Part shown: positions 42,979 to 53,309 of the stretch, one piece after another | Position numbering within the stretch: the stretch's first letter is position 1 | Layout of the letters: the number at the start of each line of letters is the position of its first letter | DNA from: Aliihoeflea aestuarii | Lineage (GTDB): Bacteria; Pseudomonadota; Alphaproteobacteria; Rhizobiales; Rhizobiaceae | Assembly: GCF_024105665.1 (NCBI RefSeq) | Contig: NZ_JAAAMK010000002.1 | Location: 248,001 to 312,000, forward strand | Direction of reading: 5' to 3' | Length of the DNA stretch: 64,000 bases | Position numbers and translations under genes: made by a program | Notes under the pieces: model-generated | The model's input: only the letters and a program-made list of their open reading frames with translations | Database searches by the model: none | What the model was told of the DNA's origin: nothing

Positions 42979-43770
42979 ATGAACCGTCGCCGCCGCATTT
43001 ACGAGGGCAAGGCCAAGATTCTTTATGAAGGCCCCGAGCCCGGCACGTTGATCCAGTTCTTCAAGGACGACGCCACCGCCTTCAACAAGAAGAAGCACGA
43101 AGTCGTTGACGGCAAGGGCGTGCTTAACAACCGCATTTCCGAGCACATCTTCAACCATCTGAACCGGATGGGCATCCCGACGCATTTCATACGCCGGCTG
43201 AACATGCGCGAGCAGTTGATCAAGGAAGTCGAAATCATCCCGCTTGAGGTCGTCGTGCGCAACGTGGCGGCCGGTTCGCTGGCCAAGCGCCTCGGCATCG
43301 AGGAAGGCACCGTGCTGCCACGCTCGATCATCGAATTCTACTACAAGGCCGACGCGCTCGACGATCCGATGGTGTCCGAAGAGCACATCACGGCGTTCGG
43401 CTGGGCAGCACCGCAGGAACTTGACGACATCATGGCGCTGGCCATCCGCGTCAACGATTTTCTGTCCGGACTTTTCCTCGGCGTCGGCATCCAGCTCATC
43501 GATTTTAAGATCGAGTGCGGCCGCCTCTATGAAGGCGACATGATGCGAATCGTAGTGGCAGATGAGATTTCGCCTGATTCGTGCCGTCTGTGGGACGTTG
43601 CGACACAGGACAAGCTCGACAAGGATCGTTTCCGTCGGGACATGGGCGGCCTCGTCGAAGCCTATCAGGAAGTTGCCCGCCGGTTGGGCATCATGAACGA
43701 AAACGAACCTCCCCGCCCGTCCGGACCGGTGCTCGTCACCTCGGGCAACGGCAAGGGCAAGCCGCACTAA
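42979..43770 (+). CDS. purC: SAICAR synthetase
   Basis: PurC joins aspartate to CAIR in purine synthesis. The 263-aa protein has [20 protein letters not shown] at the start, the conserved [17 protein letters not shown] segment (about 93) and [12 protein letters not shown] (about 193). The alphaproteobacterial C-terminal extension is present. ATG 42979 is the family start. purS follows after 15 bases, starting the purC-S-Q-L run typical of Rhizobiales. Confidence 0.96.
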   Translation: MNRRRRIYEGKAKILYEGPEPGTLIQFFKDDATAFNKKKHEVVDGKGVLNNRISEHIFNHLNRMGIPTHFIRRLNMREQLIKEVEIIPLEVVVRNVAAGSLAKRLGIEEGTVLPRSIIEFYYKADALDDPMVSEEHITAFGWAAPQELDDIMALAIRVNDFLSGLFLGVGIQLIDFKIECGRLYEGDMMRIVVADEISPDSCRLWDVATQDKLDKDRFRRDMGGLVEAYQEVARRLGIMNENEPPRPSGPVLVTSGNGKGKPH

Positions 43771-43785
43771 CTCTCGGAGCTTGAA

Positions 43786-44028
43786 GTGATCAAAGCGCGC
43801 GTCACCGTCACGCTGAAGAACGGCGTTCTGGACCCCCAGGGCAAGGCGATCGAAGGCGCGCTCGGCGCGCTGGGCTTCGATGGCGTCGGCCATGTCCGTC
43901 AGGGCAAGGTGTTCGACATCGAGCTCGACGGCGCCGATCGCGCGAAAGCCGAATCGGAGCTGAAGGCGATGTGCGACAAGCTTCTGGCGAACACAGTAAT
44001 TGAGAACTACACTGTCAGCATAACCTGA
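43786..44028 (+). CDS. purS: FGAM synthase subunit PurS
   Basis: PurS is the small structural subunit that joins PurL and PurQ in the three-part FGAM synthase. The 80-aa protein matches over its length (KARVTVTLKNGVLDPQGKAI; VRQGKVFDIELDG). The start is GTG at 43786 with GGAG upstream. The presence of purS agrees with a short PurL of the 739-aa type. Confidence 0.95.
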   Translation: MIKARVTVTLKNGVLDPQGKAIEGALGALGFDGVGHVRQGKVFDIELDGADRAKAESELKAMCDKLLANTVIENYTVSIT

Positions 44029-44046
44029 GGTTGTGCGGAGACGACG

Positions 44047-44301
44047 ATGTCTGAAGTGACGAACGAGTTGATCTACGAACTGCTGAAGCGCACTCATCTC
44101 GACATGGGCGAGATGCGCCAAGACATGCTCGAAGTGAAACGCGAGGTAAACGTCATTCGTGGTCATCTGGCGGCAACGCAGGCGGACATCAACAATATTT
44201 ACGGCATTCTTGCCCGTCACGACGATCGCTTGGAGCGCATCGAACGCCGCCTCGAACTTCGTGAACTCGCCGAACCGCACACGCCCTACGAGCCAAAATG
44301 A
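44047..44301 (+). CDS. Small coiled-coil protein between purS and purQ
   Basis: No named family recognised. The 84-aa product is predicted to be mostly a coiled coil (about residues 20-72; heptads visible in [19 protein letters not shown] and [17 protein letters not shown]). The last 4 bases overlap the purQ start (ATGA at 44298-44301), so PurQ translation is probably coupled to it. I recall similar small genes at this place in other Rhizobiales. A role in FGAM synthase assembly is possible but untested. Confidence 0.75.
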   Translation: MSEVTNELIYELLKRTHLDMGEMRQDMLEVKREVNVIRGHLAATQADINNIYGILARHDDRLERIERRLELRELAEPHTPYEPK

Positions 44302-44966
44302 AATCAGCCGTCATCCTCCTCCCCGGCCTGAACCGCGACCGCGACATGATCGCGGCGCTGACCAAAATCGGGGGCAAGCCGCCGGTGACCGTGTGGCAGA
44401 CCGATACGGAAATTCCCGATGTCGATCTGATCGTCATACCGGGAGGCTTTTCCTACGGCGATTATCTGCGCTGCGGCGCGATTGCAGCGCGCATGCCCGT
44501 CATGCGGGCGGTTGCGGAAAAAGCTGCGAAGGGCGTCGCGGTCATGGGGGTGTGCAACGGGTTTCAGATCGTGGTCGAGGCCGGTCTTTTGCCCGGCGCG
44601 CTGATGCGCAATGCGTCGCTCAAATTCGTCTGCCGCGAAGTGAAGCTGGAAGTCGCCAACGCCGATACACGCTTCACAAGCCGCTACGAGAAGGGTCAGG
44701 TCATCCGCTCACCCGTGGCCCATCATGACGGCAACTATTTCGCCGATGCCGAGACGCTTGCGCGCCTCGAAGGCGAAGGCCGCATCGTTTTCCGCTATGC
44801 CGAAGGCACCAATCCGAACGGCTCGCTCAACGACATCGCCGGCATCGTCAATGACAAGGGGAACGTTCTCGGCATGATGCCGCATCCCGAGAACCTCATC
44901 GAAGATGCACATGGCGGCCTGGACGGTCGTGCGATTTTCGAGGCCGCACTCGGGCGGGCGGCGTGA
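44298..44966 (+). CDS. purQ: FGAM synthase glutaminase subunit PurQ
   Basis: PurQ releases ammonia from glutamine for PurL. The 222-aa class I amidotransferase has the nucleophile Cys in [10 protein letters not shown] (about 86) and the His-Glu pair in [10 protein letters not shown] (about 196-201). [16 protein letters not shown] is also typical. It overlaps the preceding coiled-coil gene and the following lipoprotein gene by 4 bases each. Confidence 0.96.
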   Translation: MKSAVILLPGLNRDRDMIAALTKIGGKPPVTVWQTDTEIPDVDLIVIPGGFSYGDYLRCGAIAARMPVMRAVAEKAAKGVAVMGVCNGFQIVVEAGLLPGALMRNASLKFVCREVKLEVANADTRFTSRYEKGQVIRSPVAHHDGNYFADAETLARLEGEGRIVFRYAEGTNPNGSLNDIAGIVNDKGNVLGMMPHPENLIEDAHGGLDGRAIFEAALGRAA

Positions 44967-45370
44967 AAGCTGCATTCGCTGCCGTCGCACTGGCATTGGC
45001 GCTGTCCGGCTGCCGCGCCTCGGCGCCGGGCATCGAAACGGCGTCGCAGCCCGGCGACTCATCAGCGCTTTCAACCATGGAGCGCGTCGCGGTCGCGGCG
45101 CAGCGTTGCTGGTTTCGGGCAAGCGACCCGCGCTTTTCCGGCCTGATCATGTCGCCTGAGTTGACATCGCATTCCGGCAAGCCGCGCATTCTCGCCGTGC
45201 CGCAGGGTAACATCGGCGGCCTGCCCAAGCTGGTCGTCGAAGCCTCGGGCAGCCCGGCGCGCATCAATACGTTCGGCCCGCTTGTTGATGGCAGCGCCGA
45301 ATCCGCCCGCATATCGTCCGACATCACAAGATGGGCTTCGGGCGAAACCACCTGTTCCCGCCCGGCCTGA
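44963..45370 (+). CDS. Small lipoprotein between purQ and purL
   Basis: The 135-aa product has a lipoprotein signal: hydrophobic stretch [15 protein letters not shown] with lipobox LSGC, predicted acylated Cys at residue 17. The rest is a small soluble domain with two further cysteines ([16 protein letters not shown]), probably in the periplasm. No named family. The start is GTG at 44963, overlapping the purQ stop (GTGA). It is followed 15 bases later by purL. Its presence inside a purine operon is not explained by function. Confidence 0.72.
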   Translation: MKAAFAAVALALALSGCRASAPGIETASQPGDSSALSTMERVAVAAQRCWFRASDPRFSGLIMSPELTSHSGKPRILAVPQGNIGGLPKLVVEASGSPARINTFGPLVDGSAESARISSDITRWASGETTCSRPA

Positions 45371-45385
45371 CGGAGACTAGTCCGC

Positions 45386-47605
<2,220 letters not shown>

Positions 47606-47616
47606 AGGCATTTTCA

Positions 47617-47850
47617 ATGGCTATGGACGCGCGCGACATCGAACGCATGATCAAGGACGCCATTCCCGACGCGAAGGTGACGATCCGCGACCTGGCCGGC
47701 GATGGCGATCATTATGCGGCGGAAGTTGTCGCCGAAAGCTTTCGCGGCAAGAGCCGCGTCCAGCAGCACCAGATGGTTTACGATGCGCTGAAGGGCAATA
47801 TGGGCGGTGTTCTTCATGCGCTCGCACTCCAGACGAGCGTTCCCGAATAG
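47617..47850 (+). CDS. bolA: BolA family protein
   Basis: The 77-aa BolA-type protein partners with the monothiol glutaredoxin encoded next. In other bacteria and mitochondria such pairs bind [2Fe-2S] clusters and take part in iron sensing or cluster delivery. Visible are the helix IERMIKDAIPDAKVTI and the FRGKSRVQQHQMVYDAL region with the conserved His. It lies 11 bases after purL and 95 before grxD. Confidence 0.93.
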   Translation: MAMDARDIERMIKDAIPDAKVTIRDLAGDGDHYAAEVVAESFRGKSRVQQHQMVYDALKGNMGGVLHALALQTSVPE

Positions 47851-47945
47851 CGTAAACTCGACATTCGGCGGCTCATCGCTTATCTAGAGACCATCCCGAA
47901 TTCATTCCGCTACCGGCCTTGACCCGGCAGACGAAAGGCAGATCC

Positions 47946-48278
47946 ATGACAGCGATCAACCAGTTCATCGACAACGAAGTGAAGTCGAACGATGTCGTTC
48001 TTTTCATGAAGGGAACGCCCGGTTTTCCGCAATGCGGCTTTTCCGGCCAGGTCGTGCAGATCCTCGATTACCTCGGCGTCGACTACAAGGGCGTCAACAT
48101 TTTGACCTCGGACGAGCTTCGCCAGGGCATCAAGGAATACTCCAACTGGCCGACCATTCCCCAGCTCTATGTCAAGGGTGAGTTCGTCGGCGGTTGCGAC
48201 ATCATCCGCGAAATGTTCCAGGCCGGCGAATTGCAGTCCTTCCTGGGTGAAAAAGGCGTGAGCGTCAAAGCCGCCTGA
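47946..48278 (+). CDS. grxD: Monothiol glutaredoxin GrxD
   Basis: CGFS-type glutaredoxin of 110 aa that carries [2Fe-2S] clusters. The active site is PQCGFSGQ (Cys at residue 30), the glutathione site [18 protein letters not shown] (about 67-84), with GGCDI following. With bolA upstream it forms the usual pair. A terminator follows about 47 bases after the stop, ending the pur-bolA-grxD run. Confidence 0.96.
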   Translation: MTAINQFIDNEVKSNDVVLFMKGTPGFPQCGFSGQVVQILDYLGVDYKGVNILTSDELRQGIKEYSNWPTIPQLYVKGEFVGGCDIIREMFQAGELQSFLGEKGVSVKAA

Positions 48279-48324
48279 CCAACGGGCGCGCAAGGCGCGC
48301 CGAACCGAAATCAAAGTCCAAGCG

Positions 48325-48352
48325 ATGCGCCGGTTTCCGACCGGCGCATTTT
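48325..48352 (+). terminator. Terminator after grxD
   Basis: A 10-bp perfect stem (48325-48334 with 48340-48349) around TTCCG is followed by four T residues. It separates grxD from the MFS gene 30 bases downstream. Confidence 0.85.
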
Positions 48353-48382
48353 CGTCTCTGGAATATTGCTGGATCAAGATCG

Positions 48383-49636
48383 ATGGACCAGACCCACTCG
48401 CGCGCGACGATTGCCGACAGGTTGCCGCTCGGACGAAATGAACTTATCGCGCTCGCCGCCGCCCTGATGGCGCTTAACGCGCTCGCGATCGACATCATGC
48501 TGCCGGGATTGCAGGAGATCGGCGCGAGCCTCGGCGAGCCGGACGAGAACCGGCGTCAGCTCGTCATTACGGCCTACATTACCGGCTTCGGTCTCGCCCA
48601 GCTTGTCTTCGGCCCGCTGTCCGACCGGTTCGGCCGTCGCAATCCGCTGCTTGTCGGTGTCGTGGTCTATGTGATCGCGGCCTTCGCCTGTGCGGTTTCG
48701 CCGACCTTCGGCGCACTGCTCGCCCTGCGCTTCGTTCAGGGCATGGGTGCAGCGGCGACGCGCGTCATCGCCATATCGGTCATTCGCGACATTTTCGGCG
48801 GCCGCGCCATGGCCGAAGTCATGTCGCTCGTCTTCATGGTCTTCATGGTCGTGCCGGTCATCGCGCCCGGCGTCGGCCAGGTCATCATGCTGTTTGCCAA
48901 CTGGCACTGGATTTTCGTCTTCATCGGAATCATGTCGACGCTGGTGCTGATTTGGATCGCGATGCGCCTGCCCGAAACGCTGAGGCCGGAAAACACGCGC
49001 GCCTTCACGGTCTCGTCCATCGCCGAGGGCTTCCGCATCGTCCTGACGAACCGTGTGGCCGTCTGCTACACGGTCGCCCTTACCTTCATGTTCGGCGCGC
49101 TGTTCGGCTTCATCAATTCGGCCCAGCAGATTTATGTCGGGCTCTACGGTGTCGGTGCCTGGTTCCCGGTCTTTTTCGGGGTCGTCGCCGGCTTCATGGC
49201 CATTTCGTCCTACCTGAACGCAAGGCTGGTCGGCCGGTTCGGCATGCGCAAGCTTGCCCATGGCGCATTGCTCGGCTTTCTCGCCATGACGACGCTCGGC
49301 TTCGTGCTGGCGCTGCTCGGCCCTGTGCCGCTGTGGCTTTTCACCATCATCTACGCCCTGGCGATGGTGCAGTTCGCCTGGATCGGCGCGAATTTCAACT
49401 CGCTCGCGATGGAGCCGCTCGGCCACGTCGCGGGAACGGCATCGTCCGTTCAGGGCTTCCTGCAAACCGCAGGCGGCGGGATTATCGGTGCGCTCATCGG
49501 ACAGGCATTCGACGGTACGATCCGAGCGTTCTCGGCCGGCTATTTCTTCGCGGGTCTCTTCGCGCTCGTCATGGTTCTGATCGCGGAACGAGGACGCCTG
49601 TTCCAGCCCCAGCATGCACCGCTGCACGATAAGTGA
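48383..49636 (+). CDS. MFS transporter, Bcr/CflA drug-resistance family
   Basis: Twelve-helix major facilitator of 417 aa. The opening ALMALNALAIDIMLPGLQEI and the loop motif GPLSDRFGRRNPLL (between helices 2 and 3) mark the Bcr/CflA group. RVIAISVIRDIFGG in helix 4/5 is also typical. Family members export drugs, peptides or sulfonamide-like compounds; the substrate here is unknown. It is transcribed alone and converges on the last gene of the Sec locus. Confidence 0.9.
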   Translation: MDQTHSRATIADRLPLGRNELIALAAALMALNALAIDIMLPGLQEIGASLGEPDENRRQLVITAYITGFGLAQLVFGPLSDRFGRRNPLLVGVVVYVIAAFACAVSPTFGALLALRFVQGMGAAATRVIAISVIRDIFGGRAMAEVMSLVFMVFMVVPVIAPGVGQVIMLFANWHWIFVFIGIMSTLVLIWIAMRLPETLRPENTRAFTVSSIAEGFRIVLTNRVAVCYTVALTFMFGALFGFINSAQQIYVGLYGVGAWFPVFFGVVAGFMAISSYLNARLVGRFGMRKLAHGALLGFLAMTTLGFVLALLGPVPLWLFTIIYALAMVQFAWIGANFNSLAMEPLGHVAGTASSVQGFLQTAGGGIIGALIGQAFDGTIRAFSAGYFFAGLFALVMVLIAERGRLFQPQHAPLHDK

Positions 49637-49646
49637 GCCTTGAGGC

Positions 49647-50033
49647 TCAATGCATCATTTCTTCGACCGTAAGGCGTCTGCCCTTGCGGTCGAAGAAATG
49701 TCCTTCGTTGAGAATACGGCGGTCCTCGCGCAGGCGTGCCTCGAGTTCCCTCAGTTCCGAACGGGCCACATCGTTCGGCACGGGCCCGTTGAAATAGCTG
49801 TTCACCGGGAAGAAGGCGGCGCCGCTCCACGAGACACCTGCACCCGTGAAAAGTTCACGCACCTCGATCCAGCGCGTCTCGTCACCGATGACGTTCATAA
49901 AGGTCGAGCGCAAAAGCTCGATCGCGCTGCCCTCGATGGAAACGAGCACGACGAGCACGGTGAAATCGCCGCGTCGCCGATATTCGCCTGAAAGCCATGG
50001 GTCGAACCGGTTGGGACGCTCAGAAGTCGACAA
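49647..50033 (-). CDS. Unknown protein, last gene of the selB run
   Basis: No family recognised. The 128-aa soluble product starts SERPNRFDPWLSGEYRRRGD and has a hydrophobic strand (FTVLVVLVSIEGSAIELL) that is too polar to be a secure membrane helix. The C-terminus is charged and helical. The start is TTG at 50033, seven bases after a GGAG, inside the last codons of the preceding gene (14-base overlap). No ATG occurs at a sensible place, although the frame is open to 50153. Its position suggests co-translation with the preceding gene. Confidence 0.6.
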   Translation of the reverse strand: MSTSERPNRFDPWLSGEYRRRGDFTVLVVLVSIEGSAIELLRSTFMNVIGDETRWIEVRELFTGAGVSWSGAAFFPVNSYFNGPVPNDVARSELRELEARLREDRRILNEGHFFDRKGRRLTVEEMMH

Positions 50034-50505
50034 GCTGCGTCTCCGGCATATAGTGCTCGAAAAGCACCCAGAACGGCTTGCCGCGCGCCTCGACGTACCA
50101 GTCCTCGAACGCCTCGAGCTCTGTTTTGATATCGGCAACCGGCTCGTCACCAATCGACGCCGTCACAATCTCATCGTCATCGATCTCGCGCGTGGCGGCA
50201 AAGGCTGCGGCGGCGACCTTCGCATACTGGACGAGCACTTCGTCCCGCGCATCGCTGTTCTCGCGCCAGCCGAGCCGGTTGGACAGCGCCGCGATCGCGC
50301 CGGCGACCGCGATTTCCTCGGTTTGTGCCTGCGCCACCGTGGCGAACAGGGACTTCATAAGGTTCATCCGCCTGTTGGCGAATGCGCGTGCTTCGGCCAA
50401 CGCCGCCACGCGCGTCGCCATCGTCCGGCGGAATTCGGATTCTTCATGCTCGCGGGCACCTGCCTGTGAGGCCAGTTCTGCGATGAAGGGATGTATGTCG
50501 GTCAT
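50020..50505 (-). CDS. Unknown protein translationally coupled to selB
   Basis: No family recognised. The 161-aa product is largely helical, acidic in its second half, and rich in alanine (FANRRMNLMKSLFATVAQAQ; VQYAKVAAAAFAATREIDDD). It has no cysteine, signal peptide or membrane segment. Its ATG overlaps the selB stop as ATGA (50502-50505). This means ribosomes finishing selB, after crossing the tRNA-Sec sequence, could start it. It may be a Sec- or formate-dehydrogenase-related accessory, but only position supports that. Confidence 0.65.
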   Translation of the reverse strand: MTDIHPFIAELASQAGAREHEESEFRRTMATRVAALAEARAFANRRMNLMKSLFATVAQAQTEEIAVAGAIAALSNRLGWRENSDARDEVLVQYAKVAAAAFAATREIDDDEIVTASIGDEPVADIKTELEAFEDWYVEARGKPFWVLFEHYMPETQLVDF

Positions 50506-52559
50506 GTACCATTCCGGGAAACTGGCGGAGGAGAGTGGGAGTCGAACCCACCTGGGACCGTCTCACGGCCCCACCCGGATTTGAAGTCCGGACGCCCCAC
50601 CGGGGACGCTTCTCTTCCTTTGTCTTGCTCGCCGGACACACCGCCGCCGAAAAGGTCGAGCCGATGCGGGTTCAGCCGGCGAAGGTCGCCCTTGCGTATG
50701 GTCACGCCATGTCGATCAAGGAACTCCAGTATCTCAATAGATACCTTTCGCCCGTTTTCCAACCGGTCGCGCAAATCGGCCGCGATAAACTCACCCTTCG
50801 GCTTGGCCGCGGCCACCTCCTTCAGAATATTCACGATTTCCGTCATGACATCACGCGCAAAGAAACTGTCCTGCGCCACCTCGTGAACCCGGCCCATGCG
50901 GCTCGCCCGCTTCAACAAGGCTCGCATCTTCAGTTCCGATACGCCGAACATGGACGCGAAGTCACGCGTGCGCGGCGGACGAAACCGGTCGGCTCCCGTC
51001 AGATGCGGCTCGATACCGGCCCAAAGTTCTTCATCCTCATCCGACAGTCGAACGACATGGCTCGCGCGTCGCACCCATGCGCCATCGAGCGAGATTTCGC
51101 CCTGCCGCTGCAAGCCCTGCAATGCGAGACGAAAGACCGGGGCGGGCAATCGAACCTCGCCGAGAAGCCGCAACCGTTCGAGGCCGATGCCCGGCTGATC
51201 GGGATTTTCCGCGTGATAGGCATCGAGATCGGCGAGCACGCGCTGACGAAACCGCAGCCAGCGCGCGGGCGCCATGACCACAGCTCCCGTTTCGGGCGGA
51301 ATCCGGATCGTCTCTGCCGCAAGATGCGCAGATTGTTCCGCACCGAGCGCACGATCGCGCGCGAACGCGTCGATGTCGAGAAAGAAGGGCGGAATGTCGA
51401 GAAGTCTGCCAAGCGCAAGCCGCGCATCGGGCGTTGCCATCGCCTCGATTTGTCTGAGCCGTTCGGGCGAGCGACGCCGCCTGGCCGGTGCGCGCAGATC
51501 GATGAAGACGCCGCCACCGATGGTGCGTTGTGCAGAAGTGTCCCGGATCACGAAGCGGTCGCCGACCGCCGCCGCGATCGGCCGCTCGAGCACGAGTTGA
51601 ACGGAAGCATGAGCGCCCGGCAAGATCGGTTCGTCCTGAAGAAGCACGATCCTCGCGGGCACCTCGCACGAGGCGTGATGCAGATGAACCGGAAACCACT
51701 GTCCGATCGGCCGCTTCTCGCCGGCAAGTACGTCGAGTCGGGCGTCGATCCGCGCTGTCGGCGCATGAAGGAATGGGTCGACGATCATTTCGCCCCGCGC
51801 GATCTTATGAGCGCCGATCCCTTCGCCGGCCAGATTGAGCGCACAGCGATCCCCTGCCCGGCCTCGCTCCGCTTTCTCGTTCTGCGCGTGGATGGCACGA
51901 ACGCGTGCCGGCAGGCCCGAAGGACTGACCATGACCATGTCACCGATGCCGATTTCGCCGGAAAGCACGGTGCCGGTGACGACCGTGCCCGCCCCTTGAA
52001 TGGTGAATGAGCGATCGACGGCGAGGCGAAAGCGACCGGCTGCGCTGCGCCGGCCGACATCGAGCGCAGCCGTCGCCAGTCGTGCCTCGAGCTGCGCGAT
52101 GCCGACGCCGGTCGTGCTCGACACCGTCAGCACCTCCGCGCCTTCGAGCACCGTCCCGGCAAGCGCCGCCTCGATTTCGATCTCGACGGCGAGCAGCCTG
52201 TCTTCCGAGACAAGATCGGCCTTCGTGATCACGACGATGCCGTGCCGGACTTTCAGGAGATCGAGAATGCCGAGATGCTCGCGTGTTTGCGGCATGACCC
52301 CGTCGTCGGCCGCGACGACCAGCAAGGCGAAATCGATCCCGCTTGCACCTGCCAGCATCGTGTGGATGAAACGTTCATGGCCCGGCACGTCGATGAAGCC
52401 GATCCGGGCGCCATTCACCAGCGTGCGGTAGGCGAAGCCGAGATCGATCGAGATGCCCCGCGATTTTTCTTCCACGAGACGGTCGGTCTCGACACCCGTC
52501 AGCGCCCGGACCAGCGAGGTCTTGCCGTGATCGATATGGCCGGCCGTGCCAATGATCAT
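50502..52559 (-). CDS. selB: Selenocysteine-specific elongation factor SelB
   Basis: SelB carries Sec-tRNA to the ribosome at UGA codons next to a SECIS hairpin. The 685-aa product has an EF-Tu-like GTPase domain (GHIDHGKT at 7-14; DVPGHE; TKAD), beta-barrel domains, and C-terminal winged helices that bind SECIS RNA (FLDRHGVTIRKGDLRRLNPHR near residue 625). The start at 52559 overlaps the Sel1-gene stop (ATGA). The frame has no stop before tRNA-Sec: the last 38 codons consist of 32 that read the tRNA gene plus six more. The ATGA overlap with the next gene supports use of this distal stop. Confidence 0.93.
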   Translation of the reverse strand: MIIGTAGHIDHGKTSLVRALTGVETDRLVEEKSRGISIDLGFAYRTLVNGARIGFIDVPGHERFIHTMLAGASGIDFALLVVAADDGVMPQTREHLGILDLLKVRHGIVVITKADLVSEDRLLAVEIEIEAALAGTVLEGAEVLTVSSTTGVGIAQLEARLATAALDVGRRSAAGRFRLAVDRSFTIQGAGTVVTGTVLSGEIGIGDMVMVSPSGLPARVRAIHAQNEKAERGRAGDRCALNLAGEGIGAHKIARGEMIVDPFLHAPTARIDARLDVLAGEKRPIGQWFPVHLHHASCEVPARIVLLQDEPILPGAHASVQLVLERPIAAAVGDRFVIRDTSAQRTIGGGVFIDLRAPARRRRSPERLRQIEAMATPDARLALGRLLDIPPFFLDIDAFARDRALGAEQSAHLAAETIRIPPETGAVVMAPARWLRFRQRVLADLDAYHAENPDQPGIGLERLRLLGEVRLPAPVFRLALQGLQRQGEISLDGAWVRRASHVVRLSDEDEELWAGIEPHLTGADRFRPPRTRDFASMFGVSELKMRALLKRASRMGRVHEVAQDSFFARDVMTEIVNILKEVAAAKPKGEFIAADLRDRLENGRKVSIEILEFLDRHGVTIRKGDLRRLNPHRLDLFGGGVSGEQDKGREASPVGRPDFKSGWGRETVPGGFDSHSPPPVSRNGT
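50523..50618 (-). tRNA. selC: tRNA-Sec (anticodon UCA)
   Basis: Selenocysteine tRNA of 96 bases including an encoded CCA. It has an 8-bp acceptor stem (one A-C mismatch at the fourth pair), the anticodon loop CUUCAAA with UCA reading UGA, and a long variable arm (8 bp including one G-U pair, GAG loop). The T arm is GUGGG UUCGACU CCCAC. The 8-bp acceptor and long extra arm are hallmarks of bacterial tRNA-Sec. It lies entirely inside the selB reading frame, on the same strand. Confidence 0.95.
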
Positions 52560-53278
52560 GGCATATTTTCCAGCGCCAGAGGCTCGCTCGCGCGGCGCGC
52601 TGCCGCCGCACGCTGTTCGGGCGAAAGAATCTCGTTCGCCGCAGGAATGAAGTTCGCCGCCAGCTTTGAGCCGCCGTCGCGCGCGCGCAGCAGCAAGGCC
52701 AGCGCGGCGACCGGATCGGCGACCACGCCCGCTCCCGTCAGATGCGCCGCACCTAACCGGGCCTGTCCGTCGGCGTCGCCCATCATCGCAGCCTTCCGCC
52801 ACCACCCGGCAGCGCGGTGCGGGTCGCGCTCGACACCGAGCGCGTCGTGATAGAGATTGCCGAGCCGGGTCATCGACGCCGCGATACCCTGAGCCGCCGC
52901 CTGCTCGGCCAGAAGGCGCGCGCCCTCGTAGTCGCCGCGTTCCGCAAGCATCCACGACAGCATGTCCTGCGCGGTCGCGTCGCCCTGATCGGCAGCAAGG
53001 CGATAAAGCCGCATCGCTTCATCGTCGTCCTGCGCGACGCCCTCGCCCCGGAAATAGAGCGTTGCGAGATTTCGCTGTCCGACCGGATCGCCGGACGCTG
53101 CCGACAGACCCAGCCATTTGGCGGCGAGTTCGGGATTCTCGTCGACGCCGTACCCGGCGGAAAAGCAAGCGGCAATGTTGTTCTGCGCGCGCGCATTGCC
53201 TTCACGCGCCATCGGCTCCCAGATGGCAAGAGCGGTGCCGTAGTCGCCGGCCTTGGCAGCGGCAAGTGCCGAGGCCAT
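52556..53278 (-). CDS. Sel1-repeat protein between selA and selB
   Basis: The 240-aa product consists of about five Sel1-like (TPR-type) helical repeats, for example NIAACFSAGYGVDENPELAA and NLATLYFRGEGVAQDDDEAM. It has no signal peptide. Sel1 here names the repeat family, not selenium. Such proteins act as scaffolds for other proteins. Its stop overlaps the selB start (ATGA at 52556-52559). ATG 53278 is chosen because AGGGA lies four bases upstream and it falls 31 bases after selA; ATG 53362, inside selA, is an alternative. Confidence 0.82.
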   Translation of the reverse strand: MASALAAAKAGDYGTALAIWEPMAREGNARAQNNIAACFSAGYGVDENPELAAKWLGLSAASGDPVGQRNLATLYFRGEGVAQDDDEAMRLYRLAADQGDATAQDMLSWMLAERGDYEGARLLAEQAAAQGIAASMTRLGNLYHDALGVERDPHRAAGWWRKAAMMGDADGQARLGAAHLTGAGVVADPVAALALLLRARDGGSKLAANFIPAANEILSPEQRAAAARRASEPLALENMP

Positions 53279-53309
53279 CGCATCCCTGCCGGCAGGCGGG
53301 CGGAAACGA

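Noticed and set aside
42877-44280. 467-codon minus-strand frame opposite purC/purS
   Set aside because: Antisense shadow of high-GC coding sequence; purC and purS are unambiguous.
48374-49627. 417-codon minus-strand frame opposite the MFS gene
   Set aside because: Highly charged His/Glu/Arg-rich translation typical of antisense frames; the MFS protein has twelve clear membrane helices.
52560-52955. N-terminal extension of SelB into the Sel1 gene
   Set aside because: The extra residues are Arg/Gly-rich and overlap the Sel1 gene in another frame; the GTPase domain starts at 52559.
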